DNA from: RGIG8748 sp045532255
Lineage (GTDB): Bacteria; Bacillota; Clostridia; UMGS1810
Direction of reading: 5' to 3'
Length of the DNA stretch: 36,899 nucleotides
Assembly (NCBI GenBank): GCA_045532255.1
Contig: JAZSFO010000041.1
Coordinates: 1 to 36,899, forward strand
Shown: piece by piece, positions 1-9,318 of the stretch
Layout: the number at the start of each line of letters is the position of its first letter
Numbering within the stretch: the first letter of the stretch is position 1
Notes under the pieces: model-generated
The model's database searches: none
Told to the model about the DNA's origin: nothing
The model's input: only the letters and a program-made list of their open reading frames with translations
Position numbers and translations under genes: made by a program

Positions 1-1630
1 TGGTATAATAACGTATGATATCTCTTATTGCTGTATCCGAAATACGAACCTGAGATTTTTTGAGACCGTTTTCTAAGAGTTGTTTCGGAATTATATACCG
101 CTTTGCAATCTGCAGTTTTTCTTCATCGGTATAGCCGTTTATTTCTATTACTTCCATTCTGTCATAGAGCGGTCTGTCGACATTTTCCAGAGAATTTGCC
201 GTTGTAAAGAAAAGCACATCGCTGAGGTCAACCTCACACTCCATATAATGATCCCTGAATGAGAAGTTCTGTTCTGTATCAAGGACTTCAAGAAGTGCGG
301 CACTTACATTGCCTTTATAATCCGCTCCGACTTTATCTATTTCATCAAGAAGTATAAGCGGATTGAATGTACCTGCCTGCTTTATTGCAGTAACAATTCT
401 TCCCGGCATGGAGCCGATATATGTTTTTCTGTGTCCTCTGATTTCTGCTTCGTCATGGACACCGCCAAGAGACATGCGAACATATTCTCTGCCAAGTGAC
501 TCGGCAACAGCCTTTGCTATACTTGTCTTACCCACTCCGGGAGGTCCGACAAGACATATAACGGGCGACTTCTTGCCGTTTGAAAGCTTGCGGACAGCAA
601 GAAATTCCACAATTCGTTCCTTGACCTTTTCCAGACCGTAGTGGCTTTCTTCAAGAATGTTTTTGGAAAGCACCATATCTGTAATTTCTTCGCTCTTTTT
701 TCCCCAAGGCAAATCAAGCATCCAATCAAGGTAGTTCCTGAGAACGCCTGCTTCGGGCGATGAGGGCTGTGTCTTAGCAAATCTATTGAGCTCCTTTTGG
801 AACTTTTCCCTTACATTATCGGGAAAATCAGTTTCTTCTGCGGCTTTGGTGTAGCTTTCGTACTCATCATCAATATTTTCTCTGTCGCCAAGCTCCTCGT
901 GAATAACCTTAAGCTGTTCCCTAAGATAAAAATCCTTTTGATTATCGTCTATTCTTTGTTTTACCTTGCCCGAAATATCCTTTTCTACCTTAAGCACATT
1001 TATTTCGTGATGCATAAAGCTGAGTAATAGCTGAAGTCTGCCTGCAAGGTCAAATTCTTCAAGAAGCTGTTGCTTTTGTTCTATGCTCAGTATGAGTGCA
1101 GCAGAGAGGATATCTGCAAAACGGTATGCATTCTTCTCCCTTGCAAAGGAAATATCAATCTCATCGGGCATTCTTCCTGCCATTGGAAAATACTCTGCCG
1201 AAAGTCTCTTAAGCTCCCTCATGTATGCATCTACAAGAACCTCGTCTTTTTTGATGCTGTCATTATCATCGTTAATTTCGACAGCGGTACATTCTATAAA
1301 GGGCGATATCCTGAGAAAATCCTCAATTGATATTCTCTTTACACCCTCGACAAGAACACGGACATTGTCTTCTGCTATCCTTAGAACCTGCTTGACATGG
1401 CAAAGTGTACCCACTCTGTACATATCCTCTGCCTGCGGTGATTCTATATCGGGGTCAATCTGTGCTGTAATTACAATATTCTTGTTGGTCTTCATTGCTT
1501 TTTCTATTGCTTTGATTGATATATCTCTGCCGACATCAAAATGTACTACAGAGTAAGGAAAAATCGGTATTCCCCTAAGTGCAAGTACAGGGTAAAGAGC
1601 TATATCATTTGTAAATTCTTTGCTATTCAT
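1..1630 (-). CDS. lon: ATP-dependent protease Lon (partial, C-terminus beyond the window)
   Basis: Lon is a cytoplasmic AAA+ serine protease that degrades misfolded and regulatory proteins. The frame opens at ATG 1630 behind a GAGG ribosome site and is still open at base 1, giving 543 residues of the usual 770-800. The N-terminal substrate-binding domain starts with a typical 'LYPVLALRGIPIFPYSVVHF' segment. A coiled middle region follows. The AAA+ module shows Walker A GPPGVGK (near base 540), Walker B LILLDEID (near base 345) and a sensor region reading FFTTAN (near base 205). The catalytic Ser-Lys protease domain lies outside the window, so proteolytic competence cannot be judged. It is divergent from the neighbouring HAD phosphatase gene. 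Confidence 0.96.
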   Translation of the reverse strand, partial: MNSKEFTNDIALYPVLALRGIPIFPYSVVHFDVGRDISIKAIEKAMKTNKNIVITAQIDPDIESPQAEDMYRVGTLCHVKQVLRIAEDNVRVLVEGVKRISIEDFLRISPFIECTAVEINDDNDSIKKDEVLVDAYMRELKRLSAEYFPMAGRMPDEIDISFAREKNAYRFADILSAALILSIEQKQQLLEEFDLAGRLQLLLSFMHHEINVLKVEKDISGKVKQRIDDNQKDFYLREQLKVIHEELGDRENIDDEYESYTKAAEETDFPDNVREKFQKELNRFAKTQPSSPEAGVLRNYLDWMLDLPWGKKSEEITDMVLSKNILEESHYGLEKVKERIVEFLAVRKLSNGKKSPVICLVGPPGVGKTSIAKAVAESLGREYVRMSLGGVHDEAEIRGHRKTYIGSMPGRIVTAIKQAGTFNPLILLDEIDKVGADYKGNVSAALLEVLDTEQNFSFRDHYMECEVDLSDVLFFTTANSLENVDRPLYDRMEVIEINGYTDEEKLQIAKRYIIPKQLLENGLKKSQVRISDTAIRDIIRYYT

Positions 1631-1675
1631 AGTTTAAAACCTCTTATAATCTCCCATTTTAACAATAATATAATC

Positions 1676-1704
1676 ATTATACTAAAAATCAAACACTTTT
1701 TCAA
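1676..1704 (-). promoter_or_regulatory. Predicted sigma-A promoter of lon
   Basis: On the minus strand, TTGAAA (1699-1704) is followed after 17 bases by a perfect TATAAT (1676-1681), about 45 bases upstream of the lon start. I saw no CIRCE or CtsR-type operator next to it. It sits back to back with the promoter of the plus-strand HAD gene. Confidence 0.7.
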
Positions 1705-1741
1705 TAGATAATTACTGCAAAATTTCATTTTTTTGGAATAA

Positions 1742-1771
1742 TTGACATAAGATTGAGCCTTGTGTTATGAT
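1742..1771 (+). promoter_or_regulatory. Predicted sigma-A promoter of the HAD phosphatase gene
   Basis: TTGACA (1742-1747), an 18-base spacer and TATGAT (1766-1771). The predicted transcript would start around 1778, leaving only a very short leader that carries the GAGGTG ribosome site (1778-1783) before ATG 1792. Confidence 0.65.
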
Positions 1772-1791
1772 TAGTGTGAGGTGAATGTTAA

Positions 1792-2433
1792 ATGAATAGC
1801 TATAAGGGTGTAATTTTTGACCTTGACGGCACGCTTATTGACACAATGGATATATGGAAAGATATAGACAACGAGTTTTTGTCAAAAAGAGGAATAGAAG
1901 TACCAAACGACTACATGGAAGCCATCTCCCACCTTGGCGGTTATGATACGGCTGTTTATACAATAAACAGATTTAATCTTAGTGACACTCCCGAGGATTT
2001 GATAAACGAATGGATAGAAATGGCAATTGACAAATATCCGCTTGTTAACACAAAGCCAGGGGCGGAGGAATATATAAATTATCTTAGTTCAAACGGAATA
2101 AAAATTGCCGTAGCAACTGCAACAGAGCCTGAAATAGCGGATGCAGGCATAAAATGCCGTTCTTTTGCCCGTCATATATCATGCATAGTAACGACATCGC
2201 AGGTAAAGCGAGGCAAAACACATCCTGATATATATTTTGAATGTGCATCAAGACTTGGACTTTGCAAAGAGGAATGTATTGTATTTGAGGATGTTCTCGG
2301 AGCGGTAAAAACTGCCGTAAATGCAGGCTTCCGTGTGGTCGGAATGTATGACAAGCACAGTGAGTCTGCCAAAGAACAAATCATGGAGCTTTGCGATAAA
2401 TATATATATGATTTCAGAGAAATGATAGAATGA
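1792..2433 (+). CDS. HAD-superfamily hydrolase, beta-phosphoglucomutase-like phosphatase
   Basis: A 213-residue cytoplasmic protein of haloacid dehalogenase subfamily IA. Motif I, FDLDGTLIDT, is at residues 9-18, with the nucleophile and acid/base Asp. Motif II is the Thr in VATAT, motif III the Lys in KRGKTHPDIY, and motif IV the acidic pair in VFEDV. The helical cap lies between motifs I and II. Length and motif order fit phosphoglycolate phosphatase or beta-phosphoglucomutase-like enzymes. The substrate cannot be told from sequence; it is probably a small sugar phosphate or nucleotide. It is monocistronic: its own promoter lies upstream and a terminator shared with addA lies just after the stop. 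Confidence 0.88.
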   Translation: MNSYKGVIFDLDGTLIDTMDIWKDIDNEFLSKRGIEVPNDYMEAISHLGGYDTAVYTINRFNLSDTPEDLINEWIEMAIDKYPLVNTKPGAEEYINYLSSNGIKIAVATATEPEIADAGIKCRSFARHISCIVTTSQVKRGKTHPDIYFECASRLGLCKEECIVFEDVLGAVKTAVNAGFRVVGMYDKHSESAKEQIMELCDKYIYDFREMIE

Positions 2434-2464
2434 AGAGGCGGATGTCTGGCTCCGCCCCTTTTAA
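2433..2464. terminator. Bidirectional intrinsic terminator between the HAD gene and addA
   Basis: A hairpin pairs AAGAGGCGGA (2433-2442) with TCCGCCCCTT (2451-2460), with one mismatch and an 8-base loop. It is followed by a short T run on the plus strand and abuts the addA stop codon. It would serve both convergent genes. Confidence 0.6.
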
Positions 2465-5400
2465 CATTCAACAATCTGTCCGTTATCCAGCAGTATAAGA
2501 TAGGTTTTGCTTACCCTTTTGCCAAGGGATTTTTGGAGTGCTGTTTTGTAATACTTAAGCTGAGGTGCATAACGCATTTTTATGCTCTCTATATCCGTAA
2601 CCTTATCTGTTTTGTAGTCGGCAATAATAAGACTTCCGTCGCTATCCTCGAAATAGATATCTATCATACCCTGAACAACAATTGTTTCATCTTCGCTTGC
2701 TAAGGGATTTATTTCAGTTGCAGGCAAAAGATACTTGAAGCTGTATTCACGGATAGCAGAAGCAGAATTGTTTTTCAGCATCTTACCGAATTCTGTTTCG
2801 AATATTTTTGCTATATTCCGTATATTTACATATTTGGCATTTTCCTCGTTTACAAAGCCTTTTTCTATAAGGGTTTCCAGTTGCTTTTTGATTTCCTCTT
2901 CACTCGTTTTTTCAAAATCAAGTTTTTCCATAACAAGATGTGTCAGCGTACCAATCTCTGCAGAAGTGAGCTTTGATGTTTCGTGAAGAAAATGAGGCGA
3001 TGTAAGTTTTACGGTATGGTAGTAATCATATACATCGTCATTTGAATTTTCCAGTCTTTTAAGTTCCGATACAGACATGTTTGACGGGATATCCTTAAGA
3101 CATGCATACGGATAAGAAAAATCAAGTATTTCTGTAATTTTTCTTGTGGTTTCCTTATCCTCCTCCATATCCTCAATACTTCTTGTACCCGTCTTGCTTT
3201 CTATCTCCAGAACAACATTATCCTTGTGAATATATGTTATATCAAATTTTGAACCGTCATTTATGACATGGCTGTAGGCATATGTTTTGTCATAAAGCGA
3301 GGAGTTTTTATTTCTCAATGCAGACATAAGTATCCAGTCAACATATGAGTTTGCTGACGACACAACATACGGTGACAGCTTTTGGTCTTCCGTTTTAATT
3401 CTGTCGGAAAGTCTTCCGATATATGCTTCGGCATTTCTTAGCGATGCAGTTATAATAAGCTTTTCTCTCGCTCTTGTGAGTGCAACATACAGAACTCTCA
3501 TTTCCTCGGACAAAAGCTCGTTTCTTTTTACTTCCTGAATGACTTTTTTCTGCGGAAGAGCATAATGATATCTCATCTCACTATTGTAATAATCTATACC
3601 GAAACCATATTCTCGGTGCATCACTACCTTTTCTTTTGTTATATCGTTATCGTTGAATTTCTTTCCGCAATCGCCCAGAAATACAATCGGAAACTCAAGA
3701 CCCTTACTCTTGTGAATAGTCATTATTCTCACAACATCCTCATCGTCAGAGAGAATTCGTGCGGGTTCTATATCGTTTTTATTTCTTTTTAGGTTGTCCG
3801 TGTAGCGAATGAAGTCAAAAATCCCCTTGTATGAGGTTTTTTCAAAGTCATTTGCCCGTATGAGAAGTGCCTTGACATTACCTTTCTTAAGCTCTGCATT
3901 GGGCATAAACGAAAGGTATTCCATGTAGCCGATATCCTTTATTATCTCCCACAGAAGTCTGTCTGCAGAAAGATATCTGGACAGCTCATAATAATGCTCA
4001 AGTCTTCCCGTAAATCCCGATAGTTTTTCCGAAAGAGCATTTGACTGAGATTTAATATATTTTATTATTGAATTATAAAAATAACCCTTTGCACTAAAAA
4101 GGCGAACACTTACAAAATCGTCATCGCAAAACGAAAAAAGCGGATGCCTCATAACCGAAATCAACGCTATATCATCAAGAGGGTTGTCTATTATTCTGAG
4201 GAAATTTGTCAAAAATACAATTTCAGGCGAATTATAATACTCCCCTGCCGATTCGCAGTATACGGGTATAAGTGCAGAAGTAAGTATTCTGTTGTATATC
4301 TCTGCCTTTTCGCCCTTTGAACGAAGCAAAACAACTATGTCGGAATATTTTGCAGGGCGGTATATATCCTTTGATTTATCATAGAGAGTATATCCCGAGG
4401 ATACAATTTCCTTTATTCTGTTTGCGGTATACATAGCCTCTGCTTCTGTCTTTAATATTTCGTCCGTCGGGTCATCATCCGAAAAACGGGGGTCTGTTTC
4501 AAAAAGTACCAAATCAACCTTATCGGTGTCGGGATTTACATCCTTGTACGAGCCATCATTGTAATACAGAAATTCATCCTCTGTGTAGTCAAGCTCTCCG
4601 CATTTTTCGGACATAATCTGCGAGAACACGGAATTAACGGCATCTATAACACCTCTTCGGCTACGGAAATTTTTGTTGAGTATTATTTTGTTGTATTTTC
4701 CGTCCTCGGTATAAGTTTCATAAGCATCTGCCTTGTCCTTGAACTGCTTTGGCTGAGAACCGCGAAAGCCGTATATGCTCTGCTTCATATCCCCCACCAT
4801 AAACATATTTGGATTTCCGCTGTTTGCTCCCGAGATAAGCGAAAACAATCTTTCCTGAACACCATTGCAATCCTGATATTCGTCAATATATATTTCCTGG
4901 TATTTACCCATCAGTCTTACGGCAAGGTCCGACGGCATGCCGTCTTCGTTTTCAAGAAGCTTAAGTGCCTTATGCTCGACATCCACAAAGTCAACTATTC
5001 CTTGTTTTGATTTTTCCACAGAAAACCGTCTATTGAATTCTTCTGTCATTTCGGTTATCTTGGATATGAGCTTATATGATGAATGCATATCCTCAAGCAT
5101 CTCATCGTGTCCCGCAGAGAACTTTTTGCTAAGTTCCTTGTATATTGCTTTTGACTTGTCTCTGTAATCCTTTATGCATTGTGCATCCGATTTGTCCATA
5201 GACCTCGGAATATTTATTCGGTCAAAGCTGATGCTATCCAAGGCTCTTTTAATGCCGTCCCAGTTGTTCTTGCTTTTGATAACAAAAAAATAGTTTTTCT
5301 CATCCAGAAGAAACAAACGAAGCTTTTCGAAATCATCGGAAAAACTACAATACGACAATGCCATATCATAATTTTCCATTGCTTTTTTGCACAGTTCCTC

Positions 5401-6024
5401 TGCTTGCTCAATCAGCAAATCCATCCATTTTGCCGTGTCGCAGAATTTATCTCTTATTCGTGGAAGCTCACCTGTTCCATGAGGCATGGAATCGGTAAAT
5501 GCTTTAACCTTTTTTATAATCGAAATTAAATCATCGTCTTTCTTTCGGCTCATGCAGTCAACAAGACGCAAAAACTCCTCGTCATCCGAATTATAATAAT
5601 CTTCAAAAAGAGAATTAAGTATTTCTTCCTTTATGATTTCAAGCTGAGAATTGTCTGCAATCTTAAATGACGGGTCAAGTCCTGCTTTATAGAAATTGTT
5701 CCTTAAGATATTAAGGCAAAAGCTGTCAATAGTACAAATATCTGCATTACCTATAAGCATAAGTTGACGGTTAAGTCTGTCGGGATTATCCGAAGAGTCA
5801 ATGGAATCCATAATCTTATTCATTAGTCTGCTTTTTAGCTCCGATGCCGCCGCATTTGTAAATGTAACCACGAGGAGACGGTCTATATCTGTCTTGCCCG
5901 ACAAAACTCTGTCTACAATTCTCTCTACCATTACGGCAGTTTTGCCCGAACCTGCTGCAGCTGAAACAAGATTGTCTGCACAATTTGCATCAATTGCAAT
6001 CTGTTGCTGAGTTGTCCACACCAA
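2461..6024 (-). CDS. addA: ATP-dependent helicase/nuclease subunit A (AddA)
   Basis: AddA is the helicase and 3'-strand nuclease subunit of AddAB, the Firmicutes counterpart of RecBCD. The complex resects double-strand DNA ends for RecA-dependent repair. The 1187-residue product has the UvrD-type superfamily 1A helicase core: Walker A AAAGSGKT (residues 22-29), DEYQD motif II (about residue 380), and IMTIHKSKGLEFPIVFL and VALTRA motifs further on. The C-terminal RecB-type nuclease carries GMID (about 1117) and ADYKTDK (about 1135). The start is TTG 6024, or GTG 6021, both behind GGAGGAG. It overlaps the end of addB by 35 bases, implying translational coupling. Confidence 0.97.
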   Translation of the reverse strand: MVWTTQQQIAIDANCADNLVSAAAGSGKTAVMVERIVDRVLSGKTDIDRLLVVTFTNAAASELKSRLMNKIMDSIDSSDNPDRLNRQLMLIGNADICTIDSFCLNILRNNFYKAGLDPSFKIADNSQLEIIKEEILNSLFEDYYNSDDEEFLRLVDCMSRKKDDDLISIIKKVKAFTDSMPHGTGELPRIRDKFCDTAKWMDLLIEQAEELCKKAMENYDMALSYCSFSDDFEKLRLFLLDEKNYFFVIKSKNNWDGIKRALDSISFDRINIPRSMDKSDAQCIKDYRDKSKAIYKELSKKFSAGHDEMLEDMHSSYKLISKITEMTEEFNRRFSVEKSKQGIVDFVDVEHKALKLLENEDGMPSDLAVRLMGKYQEIYIDEYQDCNGVQERLFSLISGANSGNPNMFMVGDMKQSIYGFRGSQPKQFKDKADAYETYTEDGKYNKIILNKNFRSRRGVIDAVNSVFSQIMSEKCGELDYTEDEFLYYNDGSYKDVNPDTDKVDLVLFETDPRFSDDDPTDEILKTEAEAMYTANRIKEIVSSGYTLYDKSKDIYRPAKYSDIVVLLRSKGEKAEIYNRILTSALIPVYCESAGEYYNSPEIVFLTNFLRIIDNPLDDIALISVMRHPLFSFCDDDFVSVRLFSAKGYFYNSIIKYIKSQSNALSEKLSGFTGRLEHYYELSRYLSADRLLWEIIKDIGYMEYLSFMPNAELKKGNVKALLIRANDFEKTSYKGIFDFIRYTDNLKRNKNDIEPARILSDDEDVVRIMTIHKSKGLEFPIVFLGDCGKKFNDNDITKEKVVMHREYGFGIDYYNSEMRYHYALPQKKVIQEVKRNELLSEEMRVLYVALTRAREKLIITASLRNAEAYIGRLSDRIKTEDQKLSPYVVSSANSYVDWILMSALRNKNSSLYDKTYAYSHVINDGSKFDITYIHKDNVVLEIESKTGTRSIEDMEEDKETTRKITEILDFSYPYACLKDIPSNMSVSELKRLENSNDDVYDYYHTVKLTSPHFLHETSKLTSAEIGTLTHLVMEKLDFEKTSEEEIKKQLETLIEKGFVNEENAKYVNIRNIAKIFETEFGKMLKNNSASAIREYSFKYLLPATEINPLASEDETIVVQGMIDIYFEDSDGSLIIADYKTDKVTDIESIKMRYAPQLKYYKTALQKSLGKRVSKTYLILLDNGQIVEC

Positions 6025-9000
6025 GCATCTCCTCCATTTCCTTTATTATTTCATCATACTTTGCAAGGGATTTATACCTTGTATAATCTCCTCTTCCCTC
6101 CGAGGGGTCGAACCTGCAAACAGATGCATAATCGCAGTACTCACATGGTGTAAATTTGTTTTTCTTACACGGCGATACCGAAAAATCACCGTTCAAAATA
6201 CTATCACATATAGAGCCAAGCTTATTTTTTAGATAATGATCCATGGTTTCAAAGTCTTTAAGGGAAACACGCTTATCCTTTGCTGAGCCGTGTCTTAAGG
6301 ATTTTGCGATATTTTCGTCATACATATCCAAAACCTTATCCTCAAACGGCACAATACCCTTAAACTTAAATGCGCTTTCGAGTTTTCTTTTTGCTTCTTC
6401 GGGAGACAGTCTTCCGTCAACACTTGAAAATGTTTCTTTGACAGGAAAATACATAGCTCCTCCGTGCTTAAAGCAATCATCTGACGAAACCAGTTTATTA
6501 AGGTACACCATAAGCTGTACGCTAAGTCCGTACAGAACATCATCGAGCTTAAATTCCTTATCTCCTGTTTTGTAATCAATAACTCTTACAAAACTACCCT
6601 CATCAGTACGGCATATATCTGCTCTGTCTATCTTGCCTGTAAGAGTAACAGACCTACCCGAACTTGTTTCCAGGCATATAGAACCGACCTCTGAACTATC
6701 ATTAAACTCAAGCTCGTATCCCAAAGGTTCAAATGATGAAGAGAGGATTTGATTTTTGACAGCGAGAAAGCTCATAAAGATAGTGTTTTTAAGCCGTTTG
6801 AAAGCATATTCCTGCCTTGGTGTCAAGTCATCGCTTAAGGCTGTAAACTTTGTAATATAATCATTTATATATTCCTCGGTCTTATTAAGAACCGTATCGT
6901 TATCGGCTTTTTCAAGGCTATCCCGCGACATACCGAATTCCCGTGAGAGTCTTTCCAGAACTTCATGGGTAATATTGCCTATTTCCAAGGCATCAACAGC
7001 ACTTTCCTTGGGCACATCAAGGCTTAAAACATAATCAATAAAAAATGCATACTTACATGCCATATAGCTTTCTATCTTGGATACGGAAGTATGAGAAAGC
7101 ATAGGTATAAGTGCCCTGAGATTATCTTCCGAAAGAAGTACCGCAATGTTGTCCGAATTCATAAATTCAGAAATTCTTGTTATCAAATCTGTATTTTCAT
7201 AGAAATATCCGTACACACTTCGCCATATGGGGTTTACATCGCTTCCCTCGGAATACTGAGACATTCTGGAACACAGAATTTCCCTGAGCGGTCCTGACGA
7301 ATGAATATAATGCATATCGTCGATAGAGCTTTCGCTGATTTCTTTTATATTAAAAATCTTGCATATTCTGTCTATAATATATGATTTTCTAAGTGACTTA
7401 AAATCATTATCCGCCTTGGAATAAGATACAAAAAGCCTGCACATCGGCATGGTGAATACAGAATAAGCGCAAAACTGCGAATAATATGATGCTACAGAAG
7501 ATGTTGTCGAAAACTCGAAACCGAGTGTTTTCATTGCATCCTTGTCCGCATCGCCGAGAACTCCGTCAGGCTTTGGAGCAATCGGAAAAACTGTTTCGTT
7601 TACACCGAGCACAAAGAGAGCCTTTATACCCTCAAAGCGTGTTCTCTCTGTATTGCCGACAAGAACCTTGTCTACGGCAGACGGTATAAATCCAACCTTA
7701 TATTGCGAAAATGCGGTAACAAGCAAGTCATAAAAGCCTTTGGGGCTTACCTTCTGCTGTCCGCAAAGGTTAACAATCTCATCAAGAGAGGATGTTATTA
7801 TATCCCATATCTTTTCATACTCTTTTGCAAGACGAAGCTCACCCTCGGAAGTGAATTTATCAATGTATCTTGCTATGGTATCGGGCATATTCAAAAAAAC
7901 AAGATAATTATAAAATATTTCTGCATCTTCCCTGACGGTATGTCTGCCCTTGATGCTCTCGTGCATTTTTGCAAGAGGCAGAATATATTCATCTCTTATT
8001 TTATTAAGTTCGTTTGCTGTCTTGGAGTTGGCATCATAATTTGATGCAATAATCGAATTCCATTTGTCATCATCAAGCCATGTGCTCCTTCTGACATTTC
8101 TCCTTTGTATAAATCTTTCGAGTATGGATATATGTGCACTATCAGCTTCAATAAAGCACGCCTTGAGATAATTAAATATTGAATCATAGGAATATTCCTT
8201 GGTATATATATCTATTAGTCCAAGAACAAAACGAATGAGATGGTGATTTATAATATCATTTTTTTTATCAAGAAAATATTCAATATCCGAGTGCGAAAAT
8301 ACCCTCTCTATGTGATGCGAATACACATCTATATCAGAACAGATTATCCCGATATCTCTGTACATATATCCGTCTTCTCTAATGAGCTTTTTGATAAAAG
8401 ACGCACAATTTTCCACTTCGCTTAAGGGATTTGCAAGCGAATAAACCTTTATATCCTTGCAAGCGTTATTATAGCTTTTGCTCGGAAATGTATAAAGGTT
8501 TCTTTCAAGATGTGCTATTTCGGGAGATGCAAAATGTGTTTCCTCGAGCTTTTGTACAACAATCTTTCCTTTGTATCTCTTCTTTATATCAGACAGAGTG
8601 TCCGAGGTGGGCATAAACAAGGTTGTGTTCGATTCCTTTGCATCATAACAGAGGCTTATTGTAAGCTCTCTGCAGTTTTCTGCAATACTTGCGATTATAT
8701 CAAGCTCCTGAGGAACAAATGTCGAAAAGCCATCTATAAACACATGTTTATTCTTAAATATGGGGGTAGATTTCAGTCTTTTTGCCAAAATAGTAAGTGC
8801 GTCATCATCAGTTTTGTATTTTTGGCTCACTTTTTCTTCATAAAGGCGATATATTTTCGAAAGGTCATTAAGCTTTAGCTTAAGTATCTGTTCATCGGAA
8901 TTATTTGATATATCATCAAGCATATCGGGGGTAAGCATATATTTTTTAAATTCTGCTATTGCAGATGTAATCAAATCTGAAAATCCGTTTTTATCCTCTG

Positions 9001-9316
9001 CATCTGTGTAAAATTTCAAATCACAAGATTTAATTATATCTTTTATAATTAGTGCCTTGCTGACGGAATTTATACTTATACTCTCAGGATATCCAAGCCT
9101 TTTTTCCAGAGCAGTACAAAGATGCCCGAAAGAAAAAACCTCTGTTTTATCCTCTCTTATTGCATCAATTCTTGCAAGAAGTCTCTTCTCTGCCGTATGG
9201 CTGAACTGCTCGGGAACAATAAGAACAGATTCCTCGCCCAAACCGTCAAGACGCTCTATTTTGCTATAAATATATTCACTTTTACCGCTTTTGCTTCGTC
9301 CTGTAATGATCTGCAC
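5990..9316 (-). CDS. addB: ATP-dependent nuclease subunit B (AddB)
   Basis: AddB is the partner of AddA, supplying the 5'-strand nuclease and the Chi-recognising helicase-like fold. The product is 1108 residues, slightly shorter than the Bacillus protein. Walker A GRSKSGKS is at residues 6-13. The nuclease motif VIDYKTGDKEF is near residue 920. Four cysteines that would hold the AddB [4Fe-4S] cluster are present: C754 in YMACKY, then C1058, C1061 and C1067 in PCEYCDYASVC. The start is GTG 9316 behind GGAGTG. The GH36-like gene ends 2 bases upstream and addA overlaps downstream, so all three are probably one transcript. Confidence 0.97.
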   Translation of the reverse strand: MQIITGRSKSGKSEYIYSKIERLDGLGEESVLIVPEQFSHTAEKRLLARIDAIREDKTEVFSFGHLCTALEKRLGYPESISINSVSKALIIKDIIKSCDLKFYTDAEDKNGFSDLITSAIAEFKKYMLTPDMLDDISNNSDEQILKLKLNDLSKIYRLYEEKVSQKYKTDDDALTILAKRLKSTPIFKNKHVFIDGFSTFVPQELDIIASIAENCRELTISLCYDAKESNTTLFMPTSDTLSDIKKRYKGKIVVQKLEETHFASPEIAHLERNLYTFPSKSYNNACKDIKVYSLANPLSEVENCASFIKKLIREDGYMYRDIGIICSDIDVYSHHIERVFSHSDIEYFLDKKNDIINHHLIRFVLGLIDIYTKEYSYDSIFNYLKACFIEADSAHISILERFIQRRNVRRSTWLDDDKWNSIIASNYDANSKTANELNKIRDEYILPLAKMHESIKGRHTVREDAEIFYNYLVFLNMPDTIARYIDKFTSEGELRLAKEYEKIWDIITSSLDEIVNLCGQQKVSPKGFYDLLVTAFSQYKVGFIPSAVDKVLVGNTERTRFEGIKALFVLGVNETVFPIAPKPDGVLGDADKDAMKTLGFEFSTTSSVASYYSQFCAYSVFTMPMCRLFVSYSKADNDFKSLRKSYIIDRICKIFNIKEISESSIDDMHYIHSSGPLREILCSRMSQYSEGSDVNPIWRSVYGYFYENTDLITRISEFMNSDNIAVLLSEDNLRALIPMLSHTSVSKIESYMACKYAFFIDYVLSLDVPKESAVDALEIGNITHEVLERLSREFGMSRDSLEKADNDTVLNKTEEYINDYITKFTALSDDLTPRQEYAFKRLKNTIFMSFLAVKNQILSSSFEPLGYELEFNDSSEVGSICLETSSGRSVTLTGKIDRADICRTDEGSFVRVIDYKTGDKEFKLDDVLYGLSVQLMVYLNKLVSSDDCFKHGGAMYFPVKETFSSVDGRLSPEEAKRKLESAFKFKGIVPFEDKVLDMYDENIAKSLRHGSAKDKRVSLKDFETMDHYLKNKLGSICDSILNGDFSVSPCKKNKFTPCEYCDYASVCRFDPSEGRGDYTRYKSLAKYDEIIKEMEEMLGVDNSATDCN

Positions 9317-9318
9317 AA

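Noticed and set aside
363..1556. Plus-strand ORFs of 60-160 codons over the first 1.6 kb
   Set aside because: They lie antisense to the open Lon frame, which has clear AAA+ motifs; they have no ribosome sites or recognisable domains.
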